NCBI RefSeq assembly: GCF_006334915.2
Contig: NZ_VDMA02000024.1
Coordinates: 62,001-126,000 of the forward strand
DNA: 64,000 nt
Direction: 5' to 3'
Source: Microbispora catharanthi
Lineage (GTDB): Bacteria; Actinomycetota; Actinomycetes; Streptosporangiales; Streptosporangiaceae
Made by a program: the position numbers and the translations under genes. How positions within the stretch are numbered: position 1 is the first letter of the stretch; the number at the start of each line of letters is the position of its first letter. This document shows positions 18,018 through 25,808 of this stretch, piece by piece. The notes beneath the pieces were generated by a model. That model searched no databases. It saw only the letters and a list, made by a program, of their open reading frames with translations, and was not told the origin of the DNA.

Positions 18018-18031
18018 GCGAATCGTTTCGC
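18018..18031. promoter_or_regulatory. LacI-like near-palindrome upstream of GH27
   Basis: GCGAATCGTTTCGC matches its own reverse complement at 12 of 14 positions, with a central CG step as in LacI-family operators. It lies 276 bp upstream of the GH27 start. Confidence 0.4.
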
Positions 18032-18099
18032 GCGGCATTTCCATCGTGCGGCCCAGGTGTCCGACGAACCCGCACCTCACCGCGTGCGCCCCCGACGTG

Positions 18100-18110
18100 T
18101 GAAACTTTCA
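18100..18110. promoter_or_regulatory. TGAAACTTTCA palindrome upstream of GH27
   Basis: This is a perfect 11-bp palindrome around a central base. Read toward the GH27 gene it is TGAAAGTTTCA, and the same TGAAAGTTTC occurs in the same orientation 260-270 bp upstream of the GH43 gene (35330). It resembles the GAAACTTTC element described upstream of actinomycete xylanase genes (recalled from literature). Confidence 0.5.
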
Positions 18111-18269
18111 GCGTGGTCCGCCACCCAGGAGAGGAGATGAGCGCCCCGGTGCCCGGGAATCGCGGAGGCAGCCCTGACCCGGGCTCTTGACAGCGCTCGC
18201 CGCGTCGTATTTGCTCCGCTGCACCACCGCCCTTGAGTCACTCCCGGAAGGAGAACCTCTCCGCCATTC

Positions 18270-18289
18270 GATTGTTAGCGCTAACAATC
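18270..18289. promoter_or_regulatory. Perfect 20-bp LacI-family operator
   Basis: GATTGTTAGCGCTAACAATC is a perfect palindrome with the central AGCGCT typical of LacI/GalR-family sugar repressors. It lies 528 bp from the GH27 start and 349 bp from copD, farther than expected from either, and no LacI regulator gene is present in the window. Confidence 0.7.
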
Positions 18290-18417
18290 TCGCGCAGAAC
18301 CATCTGAAGGAAGACCTGACCGTTCCGCGACCGCGCAGCTCGCGTCCGACCCCGTGAGAGAGCGCGATCACATTTGGCTTCCCCACGCGGCTCACACCTG
18401 ACAGGAGGAGAAAGAAC

Positions 18418-18438
18418 ATGTCGGCACGTCGACGCTGA
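18418..18438 (+). other. Six-codon upstream ORF behind a strong RBS
   Basis: AGGAGGAG lies six bases before ATG 18418, the strongest ribosome site nearby, yet the frame reads only MSARRR and stops. It may be a leader peptide for the downstream copper-membrane gene, or the remnant of a deleted gene. A stem-loop lies 60 bp downstream, which would fit attenuation. Confidence 0.4.
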
Positions 18439-18497
18439 CACGCTCGGCCGGCCCTTGCGCCGATCTTCCCCACGACGCGAGTGGCCACGCCATGTCG

Positions 18498-18523
18498 GCA
18501 TCGGCCCCGGAAGGGGCCGATGC
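18498..18523 (+). terminator. Stem-loop between leader ORF and copD
   Basis: GCATCGGCCCC (18498-18508) and its exact complement (18513-18523) form an 11-bp stem with a GGAA tetraloop. No T-run follows. It stands 114 bp before the copD start, so it could attenuate or stabilise a leader transcript. Confidence 0.6.
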
Positions 18524-18637
18524 ACGTTTCAGCCGGACGCCGAGGCGATGGCGATCCTGTCGAGGGGGCTCCCGCTGAGGACGCCCCTTCCGTCATACTC
18601 GCAAGCGATCAACGGTGCCGAGCCGAGGACGCCGACG

Positions 18638-20503
18638 ATGACATCTCCCCAGCGCCACCGCGGCGTGGTCGTCCCCGCCGTCGCCGCGGCGGCGTTCGCC
18701 GTACTGGCGCTCGCCCTGTGGTTCGGGGGCGGCAGACCGCAACCGGCGATCCAGGGCCTGCCCTCCCCCGGCGCCCTGACCACCTGGGGCCTGCCGGTCG
18801 CACGCCTCGTCCACGACGTCTGCGCCGCCGCCACCGTCGGGGTCCTGCTTGCGGCCGTCGTGCTGGCCCCCGCGAGCGGCCGGATCGTCGTGCGGGCGGC
18901 CGGGGCCTGGGCGCTCGGCTGGGCGGCGAGCGCGGCGGTCACCGAGGTCCTGACGCTGTCGGACTTCCTCGGGCTGCCGCCGGGCGACGCGCTGCGCTCC
19001 GGCGCGCTGCCCGCCTTCCTCTTCCACATCCCGCAGGGTCAGGCGTTCCTCACGGTGACGCTCGCGGCCCTGGCGGTCGCCGCCGGGTCGCCGCTCCTGC
19101 CGAACGGCCCCCTGCTCCGGCTCACGCTGCTCGCGGTGGCGCTCCTCGCGGTGCTGCCCCCGGCGTACGTGGGCCACTCCGCCTCGGCCGCCGACCACAA
19201 CCTCGCCGTCCTCAGCCTGATGGCGCACGTGGCGGCCGTCGCGCTGTGGACCGGCGGCCTGTACGCCCTCGTGGCGCACCTGCGCGCCGCGCCCGGGCTC
19301 ACCGTCGCCGTGCGCCGCTTCAGCACGCTCGCGCTCGGCTGCTTCGCCGCCGTCGGGGCGTCCGGCGCACTCAACGCCTGGGTGAGGCTCGGCTCGCTGC
19401 CCCTGCTCTGGCAGTCGAGGTACGGCCTGCTCGTGCTGGCCAAGATCGCCGCGCTGGCGGTGCTCGGCTGGTTCGGGTGGCGGCACCGGCGCAGGACCAT
19501 CGAGGCGATGGACACCGGCGGAGCCCGCGCGCCGTTCCTCCGCCTCGCCTGCGGCGAGATCGCGGTGATGGCCGGCGCGCTGGGCCTGGCCGTGGCGCTG
19601 GGACGCACGCCCCCGCCGCCCACGGAGACGGCCGCGCACCAGCACGACGCGCTGGGGTACACCCTGCCTCCCCTCACCCCGGGCGCGCTCGTCACCGAGG
19701 TGCGGCCCGACCCGATCGCGCTGCTCCTGCTGGCCGCCGCCCTCGCCGCGTACCTGTCCGGCGTACGGCGGCTGTCGCGCGCTCCGGGGGACGGCGAGGG
19801 GTGGCCGGCCTGGCGGACCGCCTCCTGGCTGGCCGGGCTGGCCGTGCTCGGCTACGCCACCTCGGGAGGTGTGGCGGCGTACGCGCCCGCGCTGTTCTCG
19901 GCGCACGCGGCGCAGTACGCGCTGCTCGGCGCCGTGGGTCCCGTCCTGCTCGTGTTCGGCGCTCCAGTGACGTTGTGGCGGCGGGCCCGTCCGGACGCGG
20001 ATCCCGTCGGCGGTCCCGCCGGCCGCGCGCTGTCCCATCCGGTGACGGCGCTGGCCCTGTACGCGCTGCCGTATCCGGAGCTGTACCTGACCGGACTGTT
20101 CGGATACGCCCAGCCGAGCCTCGCCCTGCGGCTGGCGGCGCAGACGGTGGTGACGGTCACCGCCGTGCTGTTCCTCGCGGTGGCCGCCGGCGTGGACCCG
20201 CTCCCGCGCGCGATCCGGCCCCAGGTCCGCGCCTGGATGCTCGCCGGGGCGATCGCCGTACGCGCGTGGACGGGCCTGGTGGTGCTGGCGGGGCCGCCGC
20301 AGGCACAGGAGTGGTACGCGGCGCTCGGGCTGCCGTCGGCGCCGGACCGGGCGGCCGACCAGCGGCTGGGGGCGCTGCTCGGCACCGGCGTGACCGTCGC
20401 CGTCCTCGCGGGCCTGCTCGCGCTGCTGCTCGCCCGCTGGCGCGCGGCGCGGCGCAGGACCGTCGCGGCCGCCCGCTCAGCGAGGTCCGTGGGCGCCCGC
20501 TGA
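18638..20503 (+). CDS. CopD-CtaG fusion, copper import / oxidase-assembly membrane protein
   Basis: This polytopic membrane protein has 621 aa, with start ATG 18638 behind CGAGGAC. The N-terminal half (about residues 1-330) is a CopD-type domain with many helices and the conserved stretch YVGHSASAADHNLAVLSLMA (His pair expected to handle copper), then LAKIAALAVLGWFGWRHRR. The C-terminal half (about 370-610) is a CtaG/Caa3-type domain: FSAHAAQYALLGAVGPVLLV then GAPVTLWRRA. In CtaG homologs I know, this motif is HMxQHM; here the second His and both Met are replaced (HAAQYA), so copper ligation may be lost. Such fusions are common in actinobacteria next to YcnI and PCu(A)C genes. Confidence 0.9.
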   Translation: MTSPQRHRGVVVPAVAAAAFAVLALALWFGGGRPQPAIQGLPSPGALTTWGLPVARLVHDVCAAATVGVLLAAVVLAPASGRIVVRAAGAWALGWAASAAVTEVLTLSDFLGLPPGDALRSGALPAFLFHIPQGQAFLTVTLAALAVAAGSPLLPNGPLLRLTLLAVALLAVLPPAYVGHSASAADHNLAVLSLMAHVAAVALWTGGLYALVAHLRAAPGLTVAVRRFSTLALGCFAAVGASGALNAWVRLGSLPLLWQSRYGLLVLAKIAALAVLGWFGWRHRRRTIEAMDTGGARAPFLRLACGEIAVMAGALGLAVALGRTPPPPTETAAHQHDALGYTLPPLTPGALVTEVRPDPIALLLLAAALAAYLSGVRRLSRAPGDGEGWPAWRTASWLAGLAVLGYATSGGVAAYAPALFSAHAAQYALLGAVGPVLLVFGAPVTLWRRARPDADPVGGPAGRALSHPVTALALYALPYPELYLTGLFGYAQPSLALRLAAQTVVTVTAVLFLAVAAGVDPLPRAIRPQVRAWMLAGAIAVRAWTGLVVLAGPPQAQEWYAALGLPSAPDRAADQRLGALLGTGVTVAVLAGLLALLLARWRAARRRTVAAARSARSVGAR

Positions 20504-20551
20504 CCGGGCCGCCCATGCGATCCGTTCAGTCGGCGGCCGGAAATCCGGTGG

Positions 20552-22267
20552 TCAGCGGCGGCCGCGCGGGGCGTCGTCGCGGTCCCTGCGCACGATCGGC
20601 TTCTTGCCCTTGATCGTGGTGCGGCGCAGCGCCGACACCACCTCGTCCACGGCGCCGTCCGGGATCTCGACCAGGGTGAACCGGTCGGCGATCTCGATCG
20701 CCCCGATCTCACGCCCGCTGACCCGGGTCTCCCCGGTGATCGCGCCGACGATGTCCTGGGGGCGCACGCCCGCGCTGCGGCCCGCGCCGACGAAGACACG
20801 GCTCATCGCGCCGCCGCCGCGCCGCCCGCGCCGGTCGTCGCGGCCGTGCCTGTCGTCGCGCGGCCCGCGCTCGGGCCGCTGGGCGCGCGGCGCGACCTCG
20901 GGGATCTCCTCCTCGTCGGCGGCGGCGCCGGTGGACTCGTGGGCGAGCTTGACCGCCGCGAGCGCGATGGCGACCAGGTCGAACTCGTCGGCGAGCGTCT
21001 CGACCACCACACGGAAGCGGTCGAGGTCGCCGTCCTCCATCAGGCTCTCCTGCAGCGCGGCCCGGGTCAGCTCCAGGCGCCGGGCGCGCAGGTCGGCGAC
21101 CGTCGGCACCTTCTCGACCGTGATCCTGCTGCGGGTGACGCGCTCGATGGTCTTGAGCATGCGGTGCTCGCGCGGCTCGGCGAGCGTGATCGCGACGCCC
21201 TCGCGACCGGCCCGGCCCACCCGGCCGATGCGGTGCACGTACGACTCGGGGGCGGACGGCACGTCGTAGTTGATGACGTGGGTGAGCTGCTCGATGTCGA
21301 GGCCGCGGGCGGCCACGTCGGTCGCGACGAGCAGGTCGGCGGTCCCGCTCCGCAGCCGGCTCATGACCCGGTCGCGCTGCTCCTGGCCCATGCCGCCGTG
21401 CAGGGCCTCGGCGCGGTAACCCCGGCCGTTCATGGTCTCGGTGAGCTGGTCGACCTCCTCACGGGTGCGGCAGAAGACGATCGCCGCGGTGGGGGCCTCC
21501 ACGTCGAGCACCCGGCCCAGCGCCGCCGGCTTGTAGGCCCGCGACACGATGTAGGCGCTCTGCCGGATGAGCGGCGCCTCGCCGGCGGCGGGCGCCTCCC
21601 GCTCGATCCTGATCCGCACCGGCTGGCGCAGGTGGCGCCGGGCGATCCCGTCGATGCGCGGCGGCATGGTCGCGGAGAACAGCACGGTCTGCCGGTCCTC
21701 CGGGGTGTCCTGGAGGATCGCCTCGATGTCGTCGGCGAAGCCCATGTCGAGCATCTCGTCGGCCTCGTCGAGGACAATCATCCGCAGGCCCTTCAGCGGC
21801 AGGGTGCCCCTGCCGATGTGGTCGAGCGCCCGTCCCGGCGTGGCGACGACGACGTCCACGCCACGCTCCAGCGCCCGCAGCTGCCGCCCGATCGGCTGGC
21901 CGCCGTAGATGGGCAGCACTCGAGCGCCGAGGTCGCGGCCGTAGCGGTGCATGGCCTCCGAGACCTGGACGGCCAGCTCACGGGTCGGCACGAGCACGAG
22001 CCCGGCGGGCTCCCCGCCGCCGTCCTCCGCGCCCAGCGGATGGGCGCCGTGCAGCCGCTGGAGCATGGGCAGGGCGAACGCGGCCGTCTTACCCGTGCCG
22101 GTCGCGGCCTGCCCGAGGAGGTCGCGGCCCTCCAGCAGCGGCGGGATGGCCTCCCGCTGGATCGGCGTGGGCTCCTCGTAGCCGAGACCGGTCAGGGCCT
22201 TGAGGAGCTCGGGGCCCAGCGCCAGATCGGCGAATCCGGGTCCTTCATCGATCTCGTTCACGACCAT
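20552..22267 (-). CDS. DEAD-box RNA helicase with DbpA-like C-terminal domain
   Basis: This cytoplasmic ATP-dependent RNA helicase has 571 aa. Motifs run in order: Q-motif GYEEPTPIQ, motif I AATGTGKT, Ia PTRELAVQV, II DEADEMLDMG, III SATMP, IV IVFCRTREEV, V ATDVAARGLD, VI HRIGRVGRAG. A charged arginine/acidic stretch (about residues 455-485) leads to a C-terminal DbpA-type RNA-binding domain (MSRVFVGAGRSAGVRPQDIV, then GAITGETRVSGREIG). This is the DeaD/CsdA architecture used in ribosome assembly and cold adaptation. It converges with the copD gene and has its own promoter region. The ATG follows a clear AGGAG. Confidence 0.95.
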   Translation of the reverse strand: MVVNEIDEGPGFADLALGPELLKALTGLGYEEPTPIQREAIPPLLEGRDLLGQAATGTGKTAAFALPMLQRLHGAHPLGAEDGGGEPAGLVLVPTRELAVQVSEAMHRYGRDLGARVLPIYGGQPIGRQLRALERGVDVVVATPGRALDHIGRGTLPLKGLRMIVLDEADEMLDMGFADDIEAILQDTPEDRQTVLFSATMPPRIDGIARRHLRQPVRIRIEREAPAAGEAPLIRQSAYIVSRAYKPAALGRVLDVEAPTAAIVFCRTREEVDQLTETMNGRGYRAEALHGGMGQEQRDRVMSRLRSGTADLLVATDVAARGLDIEQLTHVINYDVPSAPESYVHRIGRVGRAGREGVAITLAEPREHRMLKTIERVTRSRITVEKVPTVADLRARRLELTRAALQESLMEDGDLDRFRVVVETLADEFDLVAIALAAVKLAHESTGAAADEEEIPEVAPRAQRPERGPRDDRHGRDDRRGRRGGGAMSRVFVGAGRSAGVRPQDIVGAITGETRVSGREIGAIEIADRFTLVEIPDGAVDEVVSALRRTTIKGKKPIVRRDRDDAPRGRR

Positions 22268-22510
22268 GTCCTGCTCCTGGTCCTGCTCCTGGTCCCGGCT
22301 GTGGCGGGGCGAATGTGCACGGGACGACCCTATGGTCTTTCCGCCCTTACCCCGAACGCCGCCCCCGGCACGCGACGCGCTCCTCCCCCTGGCCCCTGTG
22401 GCGTACGCGTCTCCTGCCGAGGTCGGAGCAGAGGTTTACATCCGAAGTAGGTCGACGTGACCGCCCCGGCAAGGAAGCCTGGAAAGGGTCCCCGAGGAGC
22501 AGGAGGCTCC

Positions 22511-23719
22511 ATGGAAGGAAAGGCACGGTTGACACGGTGGGCGGGCGGGGCCGCGGTCGCCCTCGCCGCCGTCCTTCTCGTCGCGTCGTGCGGCGACGCG
22601 GCACCCGGGCGCACTTCCGGCGCCGCGGGCGCACCCGCCGCGCAGACCGGCCACGCCGGTCACGCGGGCCACGCCGCGGCCCAGCCGCCGCCGACGGCGC
22701 CGCTGCGGCCTGGCGAACGGTTCATGACGCTGACGGTCCCGGAGCCCTACCGGCCCTCGGCGCCCTCGGGCGGCACCGACGAGTACCGCTGCTTCCTGGT
22801 CGATCCCGGGCTCACGGGGCCCGCGTTCCTGACCGGCAGCCGGTTCCTGCCGCAGAACACCGACATCGTGCACCACGCGATCATCTTCCGGGTCGGCCCC
22901 AAGGAGGCGGAGGCGGCGCGCAGGGCCGACGCCGCGACCCCGGGCGAGGGCTGGACCTGCTTCGGCGACGCCGGTATCGAGAACGGCGCGTGGGTCGGCT
23001 CCTGGGCCCCCGGGGTCGACGAGACCCTGCTGCGGCAGAAGGTCGGGTATCCCCTCCCGGCAGGCAGCCAGATGGTGCTGCAGATCCACTACAACCTGCT
23101 GGGCGGCGCGGGCGGCACGGACAGGTCCGGCATCCGGCTGCGGCTCGCCGACGATGCGAGCGGCCGGGCCCCTCTGGAGACGGGCTTGATCGCGGGGCCG
23201 ATCGAACTGCCCTGCACGGCCGAGGAGTCGGGGCCGCTGTGCGAGCGTAAGGCGGCCGTCGAGGACGTGGCCCACCGGTTCGGCGAGCAGGCGCGCCAGA
23301 TGGTCGACGGCCTGACCCGGATGTGCGGGCGGGGCGAGCCTCCGCGGCCGCGCTCCACACAGCACTGCGACATGCCCATCCGGGAGGACGCGACGCTGTA
23401 CGCCGTCGCCGGGCACATGCACCTGCTCGGCCGCTCCATCCGGATCGACCTCAACCCCGGCAAGCCGGACGCGAGGACTCTGCTCGACATCCCCGCGTAC
23501 AACTTCGACGACCAGGCGATCCGCCCGCTGGCCCAGCCGCTGGAGATCAAGGCGGGCGACACCCTCCGGGTGACCTGCACGCACGACGCGGGGCTGCGCG
23601 CGATGCTGCCCGCGCTGCACGGGTCGCCGCCCCGCTACGTGGTCTGGGGTGAGGGAACCAGCGACGAGATGTGCCTGGGCCTGCTCGTGTGGTCGCCTCA
23701 GGCGCGATCCGGGACATAA
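22511..23719 (+). CDS. PHM/DBM-like type II copper monooxygenase, lipoprotein
   Basis: This exported protein has 402 aa, starting ATG 22511 after AGGAGG. The lipobox LLVASC puts a lipid on Cys27. A His-rich segment, GHAGHAGHAA (about 47-56), precedes the catalytic core. The core resembles eukaryotic peptidylglycine alpha-hydroxylating and dopamine beta-monooxygenases: CuH-site candidates His121 and His122 (DIVHHAI) and His193 (LQIHYN), and CuM-site candidates His302 and His304 (AGHMHLLG) and Met387 (TSDEMCLG). The spacing and order match that family, so both copper sites seem intact. It would hydroxylate an aliphatic C-H with O2 and a reductant; the substrate is unknown. The next gene, an MFS transporter, starts three bases after its stop. 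Confidence 0.85.
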   Translation: MEGKARLTRWAGGAAVALAAVLLVASCGDAAPGRTSGAAGAPAAQTGHAGHAGHAAAQPPPTAPLRPGERFMTLTVPEPYRPSAPSGGTDEYRCFLVDPGLTGPAFLTGSRFLPQNTDIVHHAIIFRVGPKEAEAARRADAATPGEGWTCFGDAGIENGAWVGSWAPGVDETLLRQKVGYPLPAGSQMVLQIHYNLLGGAGGTDRSGIRLRLADDASGRAPLETGLIAGPIELPCTAEESGPLCERKAAVEDVAHRFGEQARQMVDGLTRMCGRGEPPRPRSTQHCDMPIREDATLYAVAGHMHLLGRSIRIDLNPGKPDARTLLDIPAYNFDDQAIRPLAQPLEIKAGDTLRVTCTHDAGLRAMLPALHGSPPRYVVWGEGTSDEMCLGLLVWSPQARSGT

Positions 23720-23722
23720 CGT

Positions 23723-24913
23723 GTGATCGTGGATCTTCGGGAGCTGAGACGGGCCAGGTTCGCGGTGTCGGTCACCTTCGCCCTGCACGGGGCGGTGACC
23801 GGCGGCTTCGCCTCCCGCATCCCCTGGATCCAGGATCACGTCGGGGCTGGGCCCGGCCAGCTCGGGCTCGCCCTGCTCGCGCCCGCGGTCGGCTCCATCC
23901 TCGCGATGCCGACCGCCGGGCGCCTCACGCACCGGTTCGGCGGGCGGGCCGTCACCCGCGTCTCGATCGGCCTGTGGTGCCTGGTCCTCGTCCTGCCCCC
24001 GCTGGCGCCGAACCTGCCTCTGCTGTGCGCGGCGCTCATGCTGTACGGCGCGGTGGCCGGCATCGGCGACGTCGCGATGAACGCCCAGGGGGTGGTGGTC
24101 GAGCAGCGGCTCGGCCGTTCGATCATGTCCGGGCTGCACGGCATGTGGAGCGTGGGGACGCTCGCGGGCGGCGCGGTGGGCACGCTGGCGGCGAGCGCGG
24201 GCCTCGACGCCCGGCTCCATCTGGGCGGGACGACGGTCGTGCTGTTTCTCGTGGCCCTGGCCGTGGGCCCGCTGCTGCTCGACGTGCGGGCGGGCGAGGA
24301 CGAGCCCGCTCCGCCCCATTTCGTGCTCCCGCCGCGCGAAGTGCTGCTCATCGGGCTGGTGGGCTTCTGCTCGGTGTTCGGCGAGGCCGCCGCCCAGGAC
24401 TGGTGCGCGGTCTACCTCCGGCAGGTCGCGGGCGCGTCCCAGGCGGTGGGCGCGGCGGCGTACACGGCCTTCGCCTGCATGATGGCCGCGGGCCGGTTGT
24501 GCGGCGACGCGGTGGTGCGGCGGCTGGGGCCGGTGGTGACCGTGCGCGGCGGCGGGGCGCTGGCGGCGCTCGGCGGGCTGCTCGTCGTGGTCTCCCGGGC
24601 CCCGGTGCCGGCGATCGCCGGGTTCATGCTGATCGGCGTGGGGATCGCGGTGGTCATCCCGCTGGTGTTCGCGGCGGCGGGCAACGCCGCGCCCTCACCG
24701 AGCGAGGGCGTCGCGGGCGCGGCCACGGTCAGCTACGCGTCGGGGTTCGTCGCGCCGAGCGCCATCGGCGGTATCGCCACGCTGGCCGGGCTGCCCGCCT
24801 CGTTCGCGCTGGTCACCGTGTTGCTGCTGGCGGTGCTGCTGGGCGCGGGCAGGCTCGCGCCCTCGGCCGGGATCGCGCGTCAGGAGACGCGGCCGACCCC
24901 GCACAGGAAGTAG
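23723..24913 (+). CDS. MFS transporter (YbjJ/FucP-like)
   Basis: This 12-helix inner-membrane transporter has 396 aa and a GTG start three bases after the copper monooxygenase stop, implying co-transcription. The N-terminal half contains GRLTHRFGGRAVTRV (MFS motif A-like) and MLYGAVAGIGDVAMNAQGVV, which is characteristic of the YbjJ-type sugar-permease-like group. A second half starts at about residue 205 (EVLLIGLVGFCSVFGEAAAQ). The 3' end overlaps the convergent methyltransferase gene by 34 bp. It may export the product of, or import the substrate of, the adjacent monooxygenase; that is inference. Confidence 0.9.
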   Translation: MIVDLRELRRARFAVSVTFALHGAVTGGFASRIPWIQDHVGAGPGQLGLALLAPAVGSILAMPTAGRLTHRFGGRAVTRVSIGLWCLVLVLPPLAPNLPLLCAALMLYGAVAGIGDVAMNAQGVVVEQRLGRSIMSGLHGMWSVGTLAGGAVGTLAASAGLDARLHLGGTTVVLFLVALAVGPLLLDVRAGEDEPAPPHFVLPPREVLLIGLVGFCSVFGEAAAQDWCAVYLRQVAGASQAVGAAAYTAFACMMAAGRLCGDAVVRRLGPVVTVRGGGALAALGGLLVVVSRAPVPAIAGFMLIGVGIAVVIPLVFAAAGNAAPSPSEGVAGAATVSYASGFVAPSAIGGIATLAGLPASFALVTVLLLAVLLGAGRLAPSAGIARQETRPTPHRK

Positions 24914-25686
24914 TTCTTGACCGCCAGCAGGCGTGGGTCGAACGCCTCGTGCTCGGGCCGCCACTGGTGCAGGTTGACCACACCGGGATCGACCAGGTCG
25001 AGCCCCTCGAAGAACGGCGTGATCTCGTCCGACTGCCTGGCCACGAACTGCGCGGACGCGCCCTGGTAGACCTGCTCGACGGCGGGCGCCCGCTCCGGGC
25101 GCTCGTCCACCGCGACGTGCGAGATGGCCAGGTAGCTGCCGGGTGCGAGCGCCTGGCGGATCTCTTCGATCAGGCGGCGGGGCTGGTCGGAGTCGGGCAG
25201 GAAGTGGACGATCGCGAGCAGCAGCACGGCGACCGGCCGGTCGAGGTCCAGGTGGCCCCGCACCTCGGGATGGGACAGGATCTCCTCCGGCCGCCGCAGG
25301 TCGCCCTCCACGACCCGCACCTGCGGGCTGCCGGCGAGCAGCGCGCGGGCGTGCGCGAGCACCTGCCGGTCGTTGTCGACGTACACCGTCGTGGAGCCGG
25401 GCGCGTGCTCGGCCGCCACCTGGTGGACGTTGCGCTGGGTGGGCAGGCCCGCGCCGATGTCGAGGAACTGCCGGATGCCCTGGCCGGCGAGGAACCGCAC
25501 GGCGCGGACGAGGAACTCCCGGTTCTCCCTGATCCCCAGGGGGATCTCCGGCACGTGTCGCAGCACCTGCTCGGCCGCCGCCCGGTCGGCGGGGAAGTTG
25601 TCCTTGCCCCCGAGGAAGTAGTCGTACATCCGGGCCGCGTTGGGCACATTCGGATCGAAGCCGGGCCCCATCGTCACCGGTTCCAT
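24880..25686 (-). CDS. SAM-dependent methyltransferase, DUF574 family
   Basis: This cytoplasmic protein has 268 aa, with start ATG 25686 behind GGGGGAGG. It belongs to the actinobacterial DUF574/Methyltransf_19 group: PNAARMYDYFLGGKDNFPAD near the N-terminus, SAM-binding motif I FLDIGAGLPTQRNVHQ, the acidic loop TVYVDNDRQVLAHARALL, and a C-terminal NYFLCGVGR. These proteins are highly multiplied in actinomycetes and mostly of unknown substrate. The final 34 bases overlap the convergent MFS gene. Confidence 0.93.
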   Translation of the reverse strand: MEPVTMGPGFDPNVPNAARMYDYFLGGKDNFPADRAAAEQVLRHVPEIPLGIRENREFLVRAVRFLAGQGIRQFLDIGAGLPTQRNVHQVAAEHAPGSTTVYVDNDRQVLAHARALLAGSPQVRVVEGDLRRPEEILSHPEVRGHLDLDRPVAVLLLAIVHFLPDSDQPRRLIEEIRQALAPGSYLAISHVAVDERPERAPAVEQVYQGASAQFVARQSDEITPFFEGLDLVDPGVVNLHQWRPEHEAFDPRLLAVKNYFLCGVGRVS

Positions 25687-25808
25687 GACGCCTCCCCCTG
25701 ATCATCGTCGACGCGGGCGATCCTAACCCGTTGCCCGCGATGCACCTCATCCATAGAGGAATGCGACATTTCCCAAAGATCGACGCGTGCCGATGTCATG
25801 ATCGTTCC

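Noticed and set aside
18108-18596. Possible minus-strand gene in the GH27-copD gap
   Set aside because: The translation is Arg/Ser-rich, without hydrophobic pattern or conserved motif, and it overlaps the palindrome, leader ORF and hairpin. Treated as non-coding.
22268-22296. Short repeat of TGGTCCTGCTCC before the helicase gene
   Set aside because: It lies at the helicase RBS on the minus strand and looks like a local slip-type duplication; no separate function is evident.
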